64,000 nt of DNA from Cobetia amphilecti (GCF_020217465.1 NZ_CP084115.1:3968001-4032000); one strand, 5' to 3'. Shown: positions 1 through 19,163, numbered from the stretch's first letter. A program made the numbers and translations. The notes: generated by a model from the sequence alone, not told the origin.

Positions 1-6639
<6,639 letters not shown>

Positions 6640-6776
6640 CTGTATTCCCCAGCTTGTTCACCTTGGGTGACCGATGCGTGGTCGGCTCATCCCTGATGGC
6701 GCGGCGATGTCCATCAGGCGCGGACGGCAAGCCTCCCTTGCGGGCTGGCTCGCCGTCATAATTCGTCTTGCAACAG

Positions 6777-6808
6777 AAAAAGGCTGGTGGCGGAGTCCGC
6801 CACCAGCC
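6777..6808 (-). terminator. rplL-rpoB intergenic attenuator hairpin
   Basis: Read on the minus strand, GGCTGGTGGCGGA and TCCGCCACCAGCC form a very stable stem with a minimal loop, followed directly by TTTTTCTG. It lies 31 nt after the rplL stop and about 140 nt before rpoB. In enterobacteria a partial terminator at this position lets only part of the transcription continue into rpoBC. The same role here is inferred from position and structure. Confidence 0.8.
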
Positions 6809-6845
6809 AGGAAGCTTACGCAGCGTGCGTAGCCTGGAACACGAG

Positions 6846-7214
6846 TTACTTGAGTTCCACGGACGCGCCAGCTTCTTCCAGCTTCTTCTTCGCTTCTTCA
6901 GCGTCTTCCTTGCTCACGCCTTCTTTCAGGGTGGCCGGAGCGCCGTCGACAGCTGCCTTGGCTTCTTTCAGACCCAAGCCAGTCAGTTCACGAACAGCCT
7001 TGATGACGTTGACTTTCTTGTCACCAGCAGCAGTCAGAACGATGTCGAACTCGGTCTGTTCTTCAGCGGCTTCACCAGCAGCGGCCGGGCCAGCGACGAC
7101 GGCGGCAGCGGCGGAAACGCCGAACTTCTCTTCCATTGCTTCGATCAGCTCAGCCACTTCCATGACGGTCATGTCAGCGACGGCGTTGATGATGTCTTCT
7201 TTGGTCAGTGCCAT
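6846..7214 (-). CDS. rplL: 50S ribosomal protein L7/L12
   Basis: Stalk protein of 122 aa. The chosen start ([12 protein letters not shown]) has a Shine-Dalgarno-like TTAGGA just upstream; an in-frame extension upstream is not conserved in this family. The N-terminal dimerisation helix, an Ala-rich hinge (about residues 35-50) and the C-terminal factor-binding domain ([15 protein letters not shown]) are all present. It follows rplJ by 92 bp and is translated with L10 from the rplJL message. Confidence 0.98.
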   Translation of the reverse strand: MALTKEDIINAVADMTVMEVAELIEAMEEKFGVSAAAAVVAGPAAAGEAAEEQTEFDIVLTAAGDKKVNVIKAVRELTGLGLKEAKAAVDGAPATLKEGVSKEDAEEAKKKLEEAGASVELK

Positions 7215-7306
7215 TTTAGCAATCCTAAACTTTGCGGAGCAAAGATGCTCGGTCAAACGGAAATCGATTCAGGCTGCACGAGACAGCCAGGAGGTCAAAG
7301 CGCTGC

Positions 7307-7813
7307 TTACGCGGCGGCTTCGGCTTCCTTCTGATCGCGCAGTGCTGCGATAGTACGGACCAGCTTGCCTGCAGAAGCTTCCTTCATGACAGACAGCAGC
7401 TTGGACAGTGCTTCATCGCGGGTCGGCAGAGATGCCAGACGGTCGATATTCGCCGCCGGGATGAACTCGCCTTCGTAGGCCAATGCCTTGACTTCGAACG
7501 CCTCGACCTTCTTGGCAAATTCCTTGAACAGACGAGCGCCAGCGCCCGGGTGTTCCATGGAGAATGCAAGCAGAGTCGGGCCGACGAATGACTCGTTCAG
7601 CACCTCGTAAGAGGTACCGGACAGCGCACGACGAGCTAGAGTGTTGCGAACAACACGCAGCTGGACGCCCGCTTCGCGGCACTGTTTGCGCAATTCGGTC
7701 ATTGCACCAACAGTTACACCACGAGAGTCGGCAGCGACTACGGAGAGAGCACCCTTGGCGGTTTCGCTGACCTCAGCAACAATTGCCTTCTTGTCTTCGA
7801 GACCTAAAGCCAC
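7307..7813 (-). CDS. rplJ: 50S ribosomal protein L10
   Basis: Base of the L7/L12 stalk, 168 aa. I place the start at the GTG at 7813 (read as [15 protein letters not shown]), because GGAGT sits seven bases upstream and family members begin at this residue. An in-frame ATG further upstream would add about 20 residues of leader sequence. The gene is preceded by a structured leader of about 260 bp and followed by rplL. Confidence 0.96.
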   Translation of the reverse strand: MALGLEDKKAIVAEVSETAKGALSVVAADSRGVTVGAMTELRKQCREAGVQLRVVRNTLARRALSGTSYEVLNESFVGPTLLAFSMEHPGAGARLFKEFAKKVEAFEVKALAYEGEFIPAANIDRLASLPTRDEALSKLLSVMKEASAGKLVRTIAALRDQKEAEAAA

Positions 7814-8074
7814 GGTGTTGACTCCATTTCGTGCCGGGGAACGAATTCCCCAGTGGTTTACCATCTCTCTCACCAGAACTGCGCGGGAGAGTCTTGGAGG
7901 ATGGCTGCCACCAGCAGGGCTGGGACACCATCTGCGCAGGCTACGCGCAATGCAAGCATCGCGGCGCGATTAAGCCGGCCCCGTCACCGAGATGACAAGG
8001 CCAGCGCCTGCGGTCTTTGACGGCGCCCCGCGGCTGAGCACGGGGACCGCAAAGTGAAACATTCTGAGACTGCC
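7814..8074 (-). promoter_or_regulatory. rplJL leader (putative L10 autoregulatory region)
   Basis: This is a 261-bp non-coding stretch between rplA and rplJ. On the minus strand it contains several GC-rich inverted segments, for example GCGGTC/GACCGC near 8005-8052, before the GTG start of rplJ. In bacteria the L10-L7/L12 complex binds a kink-turn-containing leader at exactly this place and represses translation. I did not fold it, so the call rests on position and the visible inverted repeats. Confidence 0.55.
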
Positions 8075-8767
8075 TTACGCGTACTTGGCGTGATCGACAG
8101 TCAGACCCGGGCCCATGGTGCTGGACAGGGTGATCTTCTTCAGGTAGACACCCTTGGAAGTGCTCGGCTTCAGCTTCTTGACTTCGGCCACCAGGGCGTC
8201 AATGTTACCCTGAATGGAGTCAGCACTGAAGTCGATCTTGCCGATACCGGCGTGAATGATGCCGTTCTTGTCAGTACGGAAACGCACCTGACCAGCCTTG
8301 GCATTCTTCACGGCAGTCGCGACGTCAGGCGTCACGGTACCGACTTTCGGGTTCGGCATCAGGCCGCGCGGACCGAGGATCTGGCCCAGCTGACCGACAA
8401 CGCGCATGGCATCCGGAGAAGCGATGACGACGTCGAAGTCCATCACGCCTTTCTTGACCTGTTCTGCCAGGTCGTCCATGCCGATCACGTCTGCACCGGC
8501 TTCCTTCGCTGCTTCAGCGTTGGCGCCCTGGGTGAAGACAGCGACGCGCACTTCGTTACCAGTACCATTCGGCATCACGGTAGCGCCGCGAACGACCTGA
8601 TCGGATTTACGCGGGTCAACACCGAGGTTCAGAGAGACTTCGATGGTCTCCTTGAACTTGACGGTGGACAGCTCGGACAGCAGAGCAACAGCTTCTTCGA
8701 CGCTGTAGACCTTGCCGGATTCAACTTTCGCGTTGATCGCCTGGGCGCGCTTTGAAATCTTGGCCAT
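8075..8767 (-). CDS. rplA: 50S ribosomal protein L1
   Basis: L1 stalk protein of 230 aa, beginning [16 protein letters not shown]. The signature region [19 protein letters not shown] and the block [21 protein letters not shown] (split here only by text) are intact. It starts 2 bp after the rplK stop, so the two genes are translationally coupled. L1 generally represses the rplKA message by binding its leader, which would be the region between nusG and rplK. Confidence 0.98.
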   Translation of the reverse strand: MAKISKRAQAINAKVESGKVYSVEEAVALLSELSTVKFKETIEVSLNLGVDPRKSDQVVRGATVMPNGTGNEVRVAVFTQGANAEAAKEAGADVIGMDDLAEQVKKGVMDFDVVIASPDAMRVVGQLGQILGPRGLMPNPKVGTVTPDVATAVKNAKAGQVRFRTDKNGIIHAGIGKIDFSADSIQGNIDALVAEVKKLKPSTSKGVYLKKITLSSTMGPGLTVDHAKYA

Positions 8768-8769
8768 GA

Positions 8770-9201
8770 TCAAAGACCCTCCACGTTCAGGCCCATGCTA
8801 CGGGCAGTACCGGCGATGGTGCGAACAGCAGCGTCCAGATTGGAAGCTGTCAGGTCCGGTTCCTTGGTGGTCGCGATCTCTTCGAGCTGAGCGCGAGTCA
8901 CGGTACCGACCTTCTTCTTGTTCGGCTCGCCAGAACCGGACTTCAGACCAGCCGCTTTCAGCAGCAGGACGGCCGCAGGCGGCGTCTTGGTAACGAAAGT
9001 GAAGCTACGGTCGGAGTAGACAGTGATGACTACGGGAGTCGGGAGACCCGGCTCGACGTTCTGGGTAGCGGCGTTGAACGCTTTACAGAACTCCATGATG
9101 TTGACACCGTGCTGACCGAGGGCAGGACCCACGGGCGGGCTCGGGTTAGCTTTACCGGCTGCAACCTGCAGCTTGATGTAAGCCTGTACTTTCTTGGCCA
9201 T
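8770..9201 (-). CDS. rplK: 50S ribosomal protein L11
   Basis: L11, 143 aa, from [18 protein letters not shown] to MGLNVEGL. The proline-rich N-terminal domain ([18 protein letters not shown]) that contacts elongation factors is conserved. It is immediately upstream of rplA. The 120-bp gap to nusG is GC-rich with inverted segments and probably holds the L11/L1 leader, though no clear promoter was seen there. Confidence 0.98.
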   Translation of the reverse strand: MAKKVQAYIKLQVAAGKANPSPPVGPALGQHGVNIMEFCKAFNAATQNVEPGLPTPVVITVYSDRSFTFVTKTPPAAVLLLKAAGLKSGSGEPNKKKVGTVTRAQLEEIATTKEPDLTASNLDAAVRTIAGTARSMGLNVEGL

Positions 9202-9321
9202 GATAGGACTCCAGTATGGGTGGTAGCGCCTTGCGGCTCCCCGTAAAACCGGGCCGCCTCAGGCGACCCGTCGTGTTGCCGTGATGCTCGTATTCAAACA
9301 GGTGAGATGATGACCCTGAGA

Positions 9322-9855
9322 TCAGTCCTTCTCGACCTGGGAGAACTCGAGCTCCACCGGCGTAGCACGCCCGAAGATCAGCACGCTGACCTGCAGACGG
9401 CTCTTTTCGTAATTCACTTCTTCGACTACGCCATTGAAGTCCGCGAACGGACCATCAGTGACACGCACCGTTTCACCCGGCTCGAAGAGAGTCTTCGGAC
9501 GCGGCTTGTCGGTGCCATCCTGAACGCGACGCAGCATGGCGTCGGCTTCTTTCTGGGTAATCGCTGCCGGCTTCTCCGGGGTTCCGCCAATGAAACCCAT
9601 GACGCGCGGGGTTTCATTCACCAGGTGCCAGGACTGATCATTCATGTCCATCTCGACCAGCACGTAGCCCGGGTAGAACTTGCGCTCGCTCTTGCGGCGC
9701 TTGCCGTCACGCATTTCGACGATTTCTTCGACCGGCACGAGAATCTCACCGAAGTGATCTTCCATGGCGTAAAGCTTCACACGCTCGTTGAGCGAACGCA
9801 TGACCTGCTTTTCGAAACCGGAATAGGCGTGTATGACATACCAACGCTTGGACAT
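9322..9855 (-). CDS. nusG: transcription termination/antitermination protein NusG
   Basis: 177 aa, [18 protein letters not shown] at the start. It has the NGN domain, which binds polymerase, and a C-terminal KOW domain ([24 protein letters not shown]), which contacts Rho or S10. It starts 10 bp after secE, a nearly universal bacterial pair. Full length and normal. Confidence 0.98.
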   Translation of the reverse strand: MSKRWYVIHAYSGFEKQVMRSLNERVKLYAMEDHFGEILVPVEEIVEMRDGKRRKSERKFYPGYVLVEMDMNDQSWHLVNETPRVMGFIGGTPEKPAAITQKEADAMLRRVQDGTDKPRPKTLFEPGETVRVTDGPFADFNGVVEEVNYEKSRLQVSVLIFGRATPVELEFSQVEKD

Positions 9856-9865
9856 GGAAACTCCG

Positions 9866-10234
9866 TTAACTGACGATGCCGGACATCAGCCAGCCGAGGG
9901 TGGTATCGATGAGCCATAGCAACAGGCCCACGATAAGCACGGCACCCAGCACGATGGCAGTTGTCTGGACAGTTTCCTGTCGGGTCGGCCAAACGACGCG
10001 CTGGATCTCGCGGCGCGCACTACTTGCCAGCTCGACAACATCACGGCCTTTGTTGGTCGTGATCGCCAGAGCAGCCGCTGCAACACCAAGCACGACGACG
10101 CCAAGCACGCGATAAAGCAGCGCTTGGTCAGCAAAATAGGCGTTGCCAGCAACAGCCAGCACAAGAAGAATGACAACGACCGACCACTTGAACCCGTCGT
10201 GGCGCGCTTCCTGCACCTCGGCGTTCTGTTTCAT
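9866..10234 (-). CDS. secE: preprotein translocase subunit SecE
   Basis: 122 aa inner-membrane subunit of the SecYEG channel. Two N-terminal hydrophobic segments ([16 protein letters not shown] and [17 protein letters not shown]) precede the conserved cytoplasmic helix ([17 protein letters not shown]) and the last membrane segment, so it is the three-span gammaproteobacterial type. The ATG at 10234 has GGAG upstream. It probably shares a transcript with tRNA-Trp upstream and nusG downstream, from the promoter at 10443-10471. Confidence 0.97.
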   Translation of the reverse strand: MKQNAEVQEARHDGFKWSVVVILLVLAVAGNAYFADQALLYRVLGVVVLGVAAAALAITTNKGRDVVELASSARREIQRVVWPTRQETVQTTAIVLGAVLIVGLLLWLIDTTLGWLMSGIVS

Positions 10235-10311
10235 CAAAGAGACTCCTCAAGGGTGCAGCGATCGCTAGAATCGAGAATCGGTAAGAAGTCGAATACCATC
10301 CTGGGGAAGGA

Positions 10312-10387
<76 letters not shown>

Positions 10388-10442
10388 GTAACACTTGCGT
10401 GTTCCAGAGACTAAAAACAAGGCTGAATGAACAGCGGGCGCC

Positions 10443-10471
10443 ATCATAGCTGAGACAACCCAAACTGACAA
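10443..10471 (-). promoter_or_regulatory. sigma-70 promoter for tRNA-Trp-secE-nusG
   Basis: On the minus strand, TTGTCA (10471-10466), a 17-bp spacer and TATGAT (10448-10443). It follows the terminator of the upstream tRNA group and lies about 55 bp before tRNA-Trp. It probably restarts transcription for tRNA-Trp-secE-nusG now that no tuf gene intervenes. Confidence 0.75.
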
Positions 10472-10510
10472 GCCTTATCTTTGACCGCGACCTGGGAGGT
10501 CGCCGGAAAC

Positions 10511-10539
10511 GAAAAAGACGAGCCAAACCGCGACTCGCC
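10511..10539 (-). terminator. terminator after tRNA-Tyr-Gly-Thr
   Basis: On the minus strand GGCGAGTC pairs with GGCTCGTC (two G-T pairs), followed by TTTTTCG. It starts 11 nt after the 3' end of tRNA-Thr. This would close the three-tRNA transcript. Confidence 0.7.
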
Positions 10540-10550
10540 TTTCCGTTGTA

Positions 10551-10625
10551 TGGAGCTCGTGGGCGGATTTGAACCGCCGACCTCACCCTTACCAAGGGTG
10601 TGCTCTACCCCTGAGCTACACGAGC
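10551..10625 (-). tRNA. tRNA-Thr (anticodon GGT)
   Basis: 75-nt cloverleaf with encoded CCA. The anticodon loop CCTTGGTAAG gives GGT. Acceptor stem GCTCGTG/CACGAGC and T-loop GGTTCAAATC are normal. In related bacteria tuf follows this tRNA; here it does not. Confidence 0.97.
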
Positions 10626-10660
10626 AAAACCTTTGCGCAATCTCGACTGGCGAGATGAAC

Positions 10661-10734
<74 letters not shown>

Positions 10735-10780
10735 TTTCCAACTCTTGCTGCCCTGATGCACACGGCATCATAAGCGAATC

Positions 10781-10864
<84 letters not shown>

Positions 10865-10878
10865 ATCTGTGACGACGA

Positions 10879-10907
10879 ATCTTACGTCGCTTGGGATACG
10901 CTGTCAA
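10879..10907 (-). promoter_or_regulatory. sigma-70 promoter for the tRNA-Tyr-Gly-Thr cluster
   Basis: On the minus strand, perfect TTGACA (10907-10902), a 17-bp spacer and TAAGAT (10884-10879). It lies 15 bp before the 5' end of tRNA-Tyr. No other candidate of this quality occurs between coaX and the tRNA. Confidence 0.85.
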
Positions 10908-10973
10908 GTGCTTGATTTCATTCTACTTCAAGCGCTTGAGGGAATGTATCGCCTCAGAACGGGACGTAGTATG

Positions 10974-11813
10974 TCAAAGCATCTGGGTGAGCGCAAGCCC
11001 TGAGCGAAGTTTTTCTAGATCAGGCACTCGCGGCTGGTCGGGCGCACCTGACAGGCGCCCTGCCCGCTCGGCAGCGGTCAATGGATACAGCGCCTCCAGG
11101 CCGGCATACACCATGTCTGGCCACAGCGCATGCGGCACCCGCAGACCGCGCGCCACCACCCGCGCGTCACCGCCGGTCAGCAGTAGCGGCAAGGCTACCC
11201 CTTCACGATCGCAGACCTCGGCATAGAGACGATTGACCGCGCTGACGGCCGCCATGTAGATGCCGTGATTGACGGCCTCTACCGTATTGCGACCCGGCGC
11301 GAGCAACGTATCCACCTCGGTATCCGGGTCGATGGCCACATTGCGCGTGCCCAGCTTGAGGCTTTCCTTCATCAGACGCAGCCCCGGGAGAATATAGCCC
11401 CCCAGATGCTTGCCACCCGGCAGTACGAAATCCACCGTGATCGCGCTACCGCAATCGACGCTGCAACAGCCCCCGGTGAGATGATGGCCGGCGAGTGCGC
11501 CCAACCAGCGATCGACGCCCAGGCGTTGCGGCTCTTCATAGCCGCAGGTGACGCCCAGCGCCTCCCGCGTCGAGTGTGCGACATGCACGACGCCGACCTG
11601 CTTGCGCAGCAACTCCACCGTCTCATCCAGCACCTGCTTGCGCGCCACGCTGGAGATACGCACGGCCGTGACGACATCCAGGTCAGGAATGTCCGCGCCC
11701 GGCCGCCACTCCTCTCGCGTCCAGACGGCGCCGCGCGAGCGGATCTCGCTGGAAACGGTGTCCTTGAGACGCCATTTTGACAAGGTGTTGCCGATATCAA
11801 GATCCAGAATCAT
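10974..11813 (-). CDS. coaX: type III pantothenate kinase
   Basis: 279 aa ASKHA-fold kinase for the first step of CoA synthesis. The N-terminal phosphate motif DLDIGNT (residues 4-10), GVDRWLGALAGHH, DCGSAITVDFV and GGYILPGLRLM are characteristic of CoaX rather than CoaA. The start overlaps the birA stop by 4 bp (ATGA), so the two genes form an operon. The stop is about 67 bp before the promoter of the tRNA cluster, on the same strand. Confidence 0.95.
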   Translation of the reverse strand: MILDLDIGNTLSKWRLKDTVSSEIRSRGAVWTREEWRPGADIPDLDVVTAVRISSVARKQVLDETVELLRKQVGVVHVAHSTREALGVTCGYEEPQRLGVDRWLGALAGHHLTGGCCSVDCGSAITVDFVLPGGKHLGGYILPGLRLMKESLKLGTRNVAIDPDTEVDTLLAPGRNTVEAVNHGIYMAAVSAVNRLYAEVCDREGVALPLLLTGGDARVVARGLRVPHALWPDMVYAGLEALYPLTAAERAGRLSGAPDQPRVPDLEKLRSGLALTQML

Positions 11814-12790
11814 GAGACGGCGCGCAGACTGATCTCGCCACCGGCGAGAGTGATGGTTTCGCCATTCATGCGCACCTCGAGATTTCCATTGATATCGACA
11901 CCTTCTGCCACGGCTTCTTCTCGTCTGTCTCCGCGCAGAATCACCACATCACGCCCCTTGAAGGCATTGCGCTCATTCCAGCGCGCCTGCCATCCGGCAA
12001 AGCCCTGCGACTCGAACTCGGGCAACAGTGCCAGCAATGACTCCATCAGACGCGCGGCATAGCGATTGCGTGAAGCACCAGGAATGATGTCACGTATCGC
12101 AGCCACCGGCTGGGTGATCGCCTCGCGCCGGGAGGCCGGCAACTCGATGTTCATGCCGATACCGATGACGACATCACAGGGACCGGACACATCCCCTGTG
12201 ACCTCGACCAGGATACCGGCGATCTTGGGTTGATCCTTCTGTATCTGCAGCAGGACATCGTTGGGCCACTTGAGGCGCGCGGGCAGGCCATCGGCCTCGA
12301 GCACCTCCGCCACCGCCACGCCGATCGCCAGACTCAGGCCCTCAAGCGATGCGGCGCCTGATTCGAAGCGCCAGCCAAGCGAGAAGACCAGGCTGCGCCC
12401 CCAGGGGGTCTCCCACTCACGCCCACGACGGCCACGCCCAGCCGACTGCACCTCCGCCAGACAGACCTCGGCATGGCCGGCTCCCTGACGAAAGCGCTCG
12501 CGGATGAAGGTATTGGTCGAGTCCACCGACTCCTCGACGAACAGGCGCGTCAGGTGTTTGCGAGTCTCGCGCGGCAGCGCCTCGATGATCTGTTGACCAT
12601 CGAGCAACTCGATGGGGTTGGCCAGTCGATAGCCAAGCCCCTTGATGGCTTCCAGCGGAATGTCGAGCGCCTCAAGTTTCTTGAGCTGCTTCCAGACCGC
12701 CGTACGCGACACCCCGAGCTCTTCGCCCAGGGCCTCTCCGGAGTGGTAGCCACCATCTCCAAGCAGACGAATGAGATCACGGATGGTCAT
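11810..12790 (-). CDS. birA: bifunctional biotin-[acetyl-CoA-carboxylase] ligase / biotin operon repressor
   Basis: 326 aa. An N-terminal winged helix (about residues 1-60, GVSRTAVWKQLKKLEAL) is followed by the ligase domain with the GRGRRGR adenylate-binding loop and KWPNDVLL, and a C-terminal SH3-like domain. It therefore probably both biotinylates carboxylase carrier protein and represses bio genes. I use the ATG at 12790: an upstream in-frame ATG at 12820 would lie at the edge of the likely -10 box (12821-12826). It overlaps coaX by 4 bp. Confidence 0.95.
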   Translation of the reverse strand: MTIRDLIRLLGDGGYHSGEALGEELGVSRTAVWKQLKKLEALDIPLEAIKGLGYRLANPIELLDGQQIIEALPRETRKHLTRLFVEESVDSTNTFIRERFRQGAGHAEVCLAEVQSAGRGRRGREWETPWGRSLVFSLGWRFESGAASLEGLSLAIGVAVAEVLEADGLPARLKWPNDVLLQIQKDQPKIAGILVEVTGDVSGPCDVVIGIGMNIELPASRREAITQPVAAIRDIIPGASRNRYAARLMESLLALLPEFESQGFAGWQARWNERNAFKGRDVVILRGDRREEAVAEGVDINGNLEVRMNGETITLAGGEISLRAVS

Positions 12791-12820
12791 GCGGAGGCCT
12801 GTCCCTGTGCAAAAGCGCAC

Positions 12821-12851
12821 ATTCTATCGGATTCATGGGCTTGCGAGCCAA
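12821..12851 (-). promoter_or_regulatory. candidate promoter for birA-coaX
   Basis: On the minus strand, a consensus-like -10 TAGAAT (12826-12821) with a poor -35 TTGGCT (12851-12846) at 19-bp spacing. Transcription would start about 24 nt before the birA ATG. Confidence 0.45.
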
Positions 12852-12881
12852 GAACAACGACCAAAGATAACGCTCTTTTCG

Positions 12882-15845
12882 TCAATTCCGCTCCCCGGCA
12901 CGCATTCCCGCCCCTGCCAGGCGATTGAACAAGGCAGAAAGCAGCATCAGGACACTGCCCAGTCCCAGCCATGAACCTACTCGCCACAGCCCCTCAAGGG
13001 TGGCGGTATCCCATACCCCCACCTTGATCACGGTGAGGATCAGAATGCCCTGTCCGATGCGCTGCCAGTGCTGCTGCCCCACCTTGGCGCCACTCACGAC
13101 CAGCGCCGCCGCGACGACCAGCATCAGCACACTGTAGGCATATAGCTCCGCCTGCTCGATGCCCTGCCATAGCCCCAGCTCAGCGCCATGCCAGCAGTGA
13201 CGCAAGTTGAGCGCCAACCACAAGCCGGCTGACAACAGACCGAGCACTTCGCTCAGCCCGCGCATTCGTGAGCGTGACGCGGCGCTTCCCGTATCCACGT
13301 CCGGTGCGCGCCTGGATGTCATGCGCCAGAGCATAGCGGCGCCGAGTGCAGGCAGGCCGTATGCCGGCAGAAGCCAATTGACCAGCGGCCAGCTCCCGAC
13401 ATCCGCCGGGTGCCAGAGCGGATTGAAGATGCCCAGCACGCCGACACTCCAGAGGATCACAGCCGCTCCGCCGACCACCAGTGCCAGCACGCGATACAGC
13501 TGCGTCCCTGTCCGCGCCTCAGCACCGGCGCCACGAGCACGCCAGGCGTAGCTTGCCGCCACCCCGGCCAGCGCCAATACCTGCAGGGAAAGCTCCGCCA
13601 GGGTGAGGCTGCCCTCGAAGGGCTTCCCACCAGTCAACATATAACGGATTTCCATCACCACCGTCGCGACGGCAAGCTGGACAACGGCACCTTCCAGCCA
13701 GCGCTGTGTCCGCGGGCGGTGGCGCATGCCGAGACTGGTCATGGCCACACAGGCCAATACCGGCAGCAGTATCTGCAGTGGCCAGTGCGCGATATCGGCA
13801 TAGTCGTCATGCGCCATGCCATACATCAAGCGAGCCACGACACCCCACGCCAGCAAGCGTGACAGCTCAGCAAACACGGAGCGCGCCGCGGTATGCCCCT
13901 CGCGATACCAGCGCCATTCACAAGCGGTCAAACCCAATAGCTGCAGCGCCAGCGCCAGGGTCAGCGATGGCCCCTCCAGCACTGCCACCAGGGCAAGGAA
14001 TATTCCGGCCTGCGCCGGCAGCCACAGTCCTGCGGCAAGCTGAGCGCCTTCACGCGCCTGGAAACGCATGGCACCTGCCCAGCACACCAGCCCCCAGATC
14101 AATGGCGGCAGCCCTATGTTGACTAGCCCTGTGTTGATCAGCCTCCCTGCATCATTCGCCCCGCTCGCCCATGGCATGACGTCTTGCCAGAGGGCCAGAG
14201 CCCACGCCAGCAGCGGCACCATGGTCGCCAATGCCCACCAACAGGCTGCAAGCGACCTCTCTGCTCTTTCACCCGCATCATGACGCGGTCGCCAACGCGC
14301 CAGCGACAACAGGCCGACACTCAGTATCAGCGGGCTGATCATCGCGCTGCTCGACAGCGGTGCCGTCAAAGCAAGCCCCCACACCAGCAACCAGAGTCCG
14401 TTGCCAGCAACCACCATCGACCACAGCACCGCATGGCGGCGACTAGACCAGGCAATCACCAGCATCGGCATGAGGCTAGCCAGCCACCCCCGATGCCACA
14501 GGGACACACCGGAGCCGGCCATTTCAGAAGGCGCCACCAATGAGTCAAAGGAGACGCCATGCACGAGACTGCCCAGCCAGGGCAGCCAGAGTCCCAGCAC
14601 GACGCTCACTGAGACAAGCCCCCCGGCGAGCCAGTGCCGACGCAGGTCAAGAGATGCGCGCCAGGGCAACCAGGTCGCAAGTGAGGTCTTCGCCTGCCGC
14701 TCATCCTTTTCTGCGGCGCCCGTGGATGGCTCCCACACCTCCTCCCACAGATACCCCAACGCCAGCACGGCCAGCCAGACACCACCCACCCAGGGCAACA
14801 GCCCCACCAGCAATGTCGTGGCAGAGGAGATACCGAAGGGCATCAACAGCAACCACCAGGCGAGCGCTCCCACCAGACCGCCCCAATACAGCCAGCTCAC
14901 CGCGACCTGGCGGTACAGCACACGACACGCTGCCGCGATCACACCCGCATACCCCAGCAACAGCAAGGTCGAGGCTTCCTGCCACTGCTGGTGAATGGGC
15001 AGCGCCAAGGGCAGAGCATATCCGCCCAACATGCCCAATGCTGCCAACCACGGCCCATGGTGCCGCGCACGCTCCAGCATCCACAGACTCAAGGCTGCCA
15101 ACAGCACGAAGGTGACCGGCATGGACACCAGCGAAAGCAGAAAGTGACCAGCCAGCAGGCTCGCCACGAGCACCAGACTGCCGGCACCGCTGACGGCGCC
15201 TGTCAAACTCGATGACTGGGACGTACGCAGTCTCAGCCACTCGGCCAATACCGTCATGCTCAGGCCGAACCCGAGACCCAGCGCCAGCCGTACCCCCGGC
15301 CCCAGCAAGCCCTGCTCAAGGGAGTACCCGACGAGCAGGATGCCTGCCATCACCAGAGACAAGGCACCCACAAGAATCATCCAGTGTTCCTGAAGGAGCG
15401 TCAGCAGACGTGATATGCCCCCCGGCAGCACCTCTGATGCCTTGCTTGCAGGGTCTGCGCCCTGCCCCTTCTCGCCTGAACGACTGGAGTCAGCGCCATG
15501 CAACAAGCGCTGAAGCAGCCGGTAGGACAGAGAGTGGCCGCCACTGGATGATGCAGCGGCTCGCGAGTCGCGGATCGGTGGTGTTGCATCGGCTGCTGCC
15601 AGTCCCTCCCGGGGCGGCACTTCGGCAGGCGATTTGTCCACACCCCCTTCTTGCAAGGGGGTGTGCATAACCGGGGCGCCATGAGCAGGAAGCTCGCGAG
15701 CAAGCCTGGCCTCCATATCGCGCAGTCGCTGCTCCAGCGCCTTGATGCGCAGCATGCTGAGCCACCCCATCAAGGAACCACCCAGTACCAGCAACGCCAT
15801 CATGACGCCCACCAACATCAGCTCATCCATCGTCCAGCCCGTCAT
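12882..15845 (-). CDS. large multi-spanning membrane protein, DUF2339 family
   Basis: 987 aa protein of unknown function. After one hydrophobic N-terminal segment comes a short coiled-coil-like stretch (IKALEQRLRDMEARL) and a Pro/Ser/Gly-rich linker (about residues 55-145). The rest is an almost continuous series of hydrophobic segments, probably more than 20, rich in Leu, Trp and Ala. This architecture matches the DUF2339 (predicted membrane protein) family. It is monocistronic and faces away from the rRNA operons. The first ATG (15845) is used; a second in-frame ATG is at 15830. No catalytic motif was recognised. Confidence 0.75.
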   Translation of the reverse strand: MTGWTMDELMLVGVMMALLVLGGSLMGWLSMLRIKALEQRLRDMEARLARELPAHGAPVMHTPLQEGGVDKSPAEVPPREGLAAADATPPIRDSRAAASSSGGHSLSYRLLQRLLHGADSSRSGEKGQGADPASKASEVLPGGISRLLTLLQEHWMILVGALSLVMAGILLVGYSLEQGLLGPGVRLALGLGFGLSMTVLAEWLRLRTSQSSSLTGAVSGAGSLVLVASLLAGHFLLSLVSMPVTFVLLAALSLWMLERARHHGPWLAALGMLGGYALPLALPIHQQWQEASTLLLLGYAGVIAAACRVLYRQVAVSWLYWGGLVGALAWWLLLMPFGISSATTLLVGLLPWVGGVWLAVLALGYLWEEVWEPSTGAAEKDERQAKTSLATWLPWRASLDLRRHWLAGGLVSVSVVLGLWLPWLGSLVHGVSFDSLVAPSEMAGSGVSLWHRGWLASLMPMLVIAWSSRRHAVLWSMVVAGNGLWLLVWGLALTAPLSSSAMISPLILSVGLLSLARWRPRHDAGERAERSLAACWWALATMVPLLAWALALWQDVMPWASGANDAGRLINTGLVNIGLPPLIWGLVCWAGAMRFQAREGAQLAAGLWLPAQAGIFLALVAVLEGPSLTLALALQLLGLTACEWRWYREGHTAARSVFAELSRLLAWGVVARLMYGMAHDDYADIAHWPLQILLPVLACVAMTSLGMRHRPRTQRWLEGAVVQLAVATVVMEIRYMLTGGKPFEGSLTLAELSLQVLALAGVAASYAWRARGAGAEARTGTQLYRVLALVVGGAAVILWSVGVLGIFNPLWHPADVGSWPLVNWLLPAYGLPALGAAMLWRMTSRRAPDVDTGSAASRSRMRGLSEVLGLLSAGLWLALNLRHCWHGAELGLWQGIEQAELYAYSVLMLVVAAALVVSGAKVGQQHWQRIGQGILILTVIKVGVWDTATLEGLWRVGSWLGLGSVLMLLSALFNRLAGAGMRAGERN

Positions 15846-15930
15846 CGAAGAGTCGTGCTCAGAGACTACGGCATTTTGCCTGGCACCTCATGCTGTCAGT
15901 CTCTCGGCACCGTATTTGCACATTGAACGC

Positions 15931-15966
15931 AAAAAGCCCGACTCCTGGGGGAGTCGGGCTTTCTTT
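15931..15966. terminator. main terminator of the downstream rRNA operon
   Basis: AGCCCGACTCC and GGAGTCGGGCT form an 11-bp perfect stem. On the minus strand it is followed by TTTTTGCG; the plus strand also has a T-rich tail (TTCTTTT). It is the second hairpin after the 5S gene and very probably ends the rRNA transcript before the DUF2339 gene. Confidence 0.85.
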
Positions 15967-15982
15967 TCCTGCGCACAAAGAG

Positions 15983-16015
15983 AACCGCCCCTGCAGCAAG
16001 GCTGCAGGGGCGGTT
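15983..16015 (-). terminator. first hairpin after 5S, copy 1 of a three-copy element
   Basis: AACCGCCCCTGCAG and its complement form a 14-bp perfect stem with a 5-nt loop, about 10 nt after the 5S 3' end. The downstream T content is modest (TTCTCTTTG). Near-identical copies are at 21880-21912 and 22034-22066. Confidence 0.65.
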
Positions 16016-16025
16016 CGGGATAAGT

Positions 16026-16141
16026 GCCTGACGATGACCTACTCTCACATGGAGAAACTCCACACTACCATCGGCGCTAAGCGGTTTCACTTCCGAGTTC
16101 GGCATGGGATCGGGTGGTTCACGCTCGCTATGGTCGTCAGG
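16026..16141 (-). rRNA. rrf: 5S ribosomal RNA (operon A)
   Basis: About 116 nt. Contains CATGCCGAACTCGGAAGTGAAAC and CGCCGATGGTAGTGTGG (each a hallmark of bacterial 5S), with terminal stem GCCTGACGA/TCGTCAGGC. The exact ends are estimated from that stem. Confidence 0.95.
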
Positions 16142-16277
16142 CGAAACGGTGGCATCTTGCGATGCCTGAGTCTCGAGGCGTATGGCCTCGCGACTCGCAA
16201 TATGAATCATGCTGACCGATATGTCTCGATCCTGTCGCAATCCCGGCGTTTGCCTGCGCAAACCCCTTGGGTGTTAT

Positions 16278-19163
<2,886 letters not shown>

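Noticed and set aside
10388..10550. Remnant of a tuf gene
   Set aside because: The 163 bp show no tuf-like reading frame; only a terminator and promoter are recognisable.
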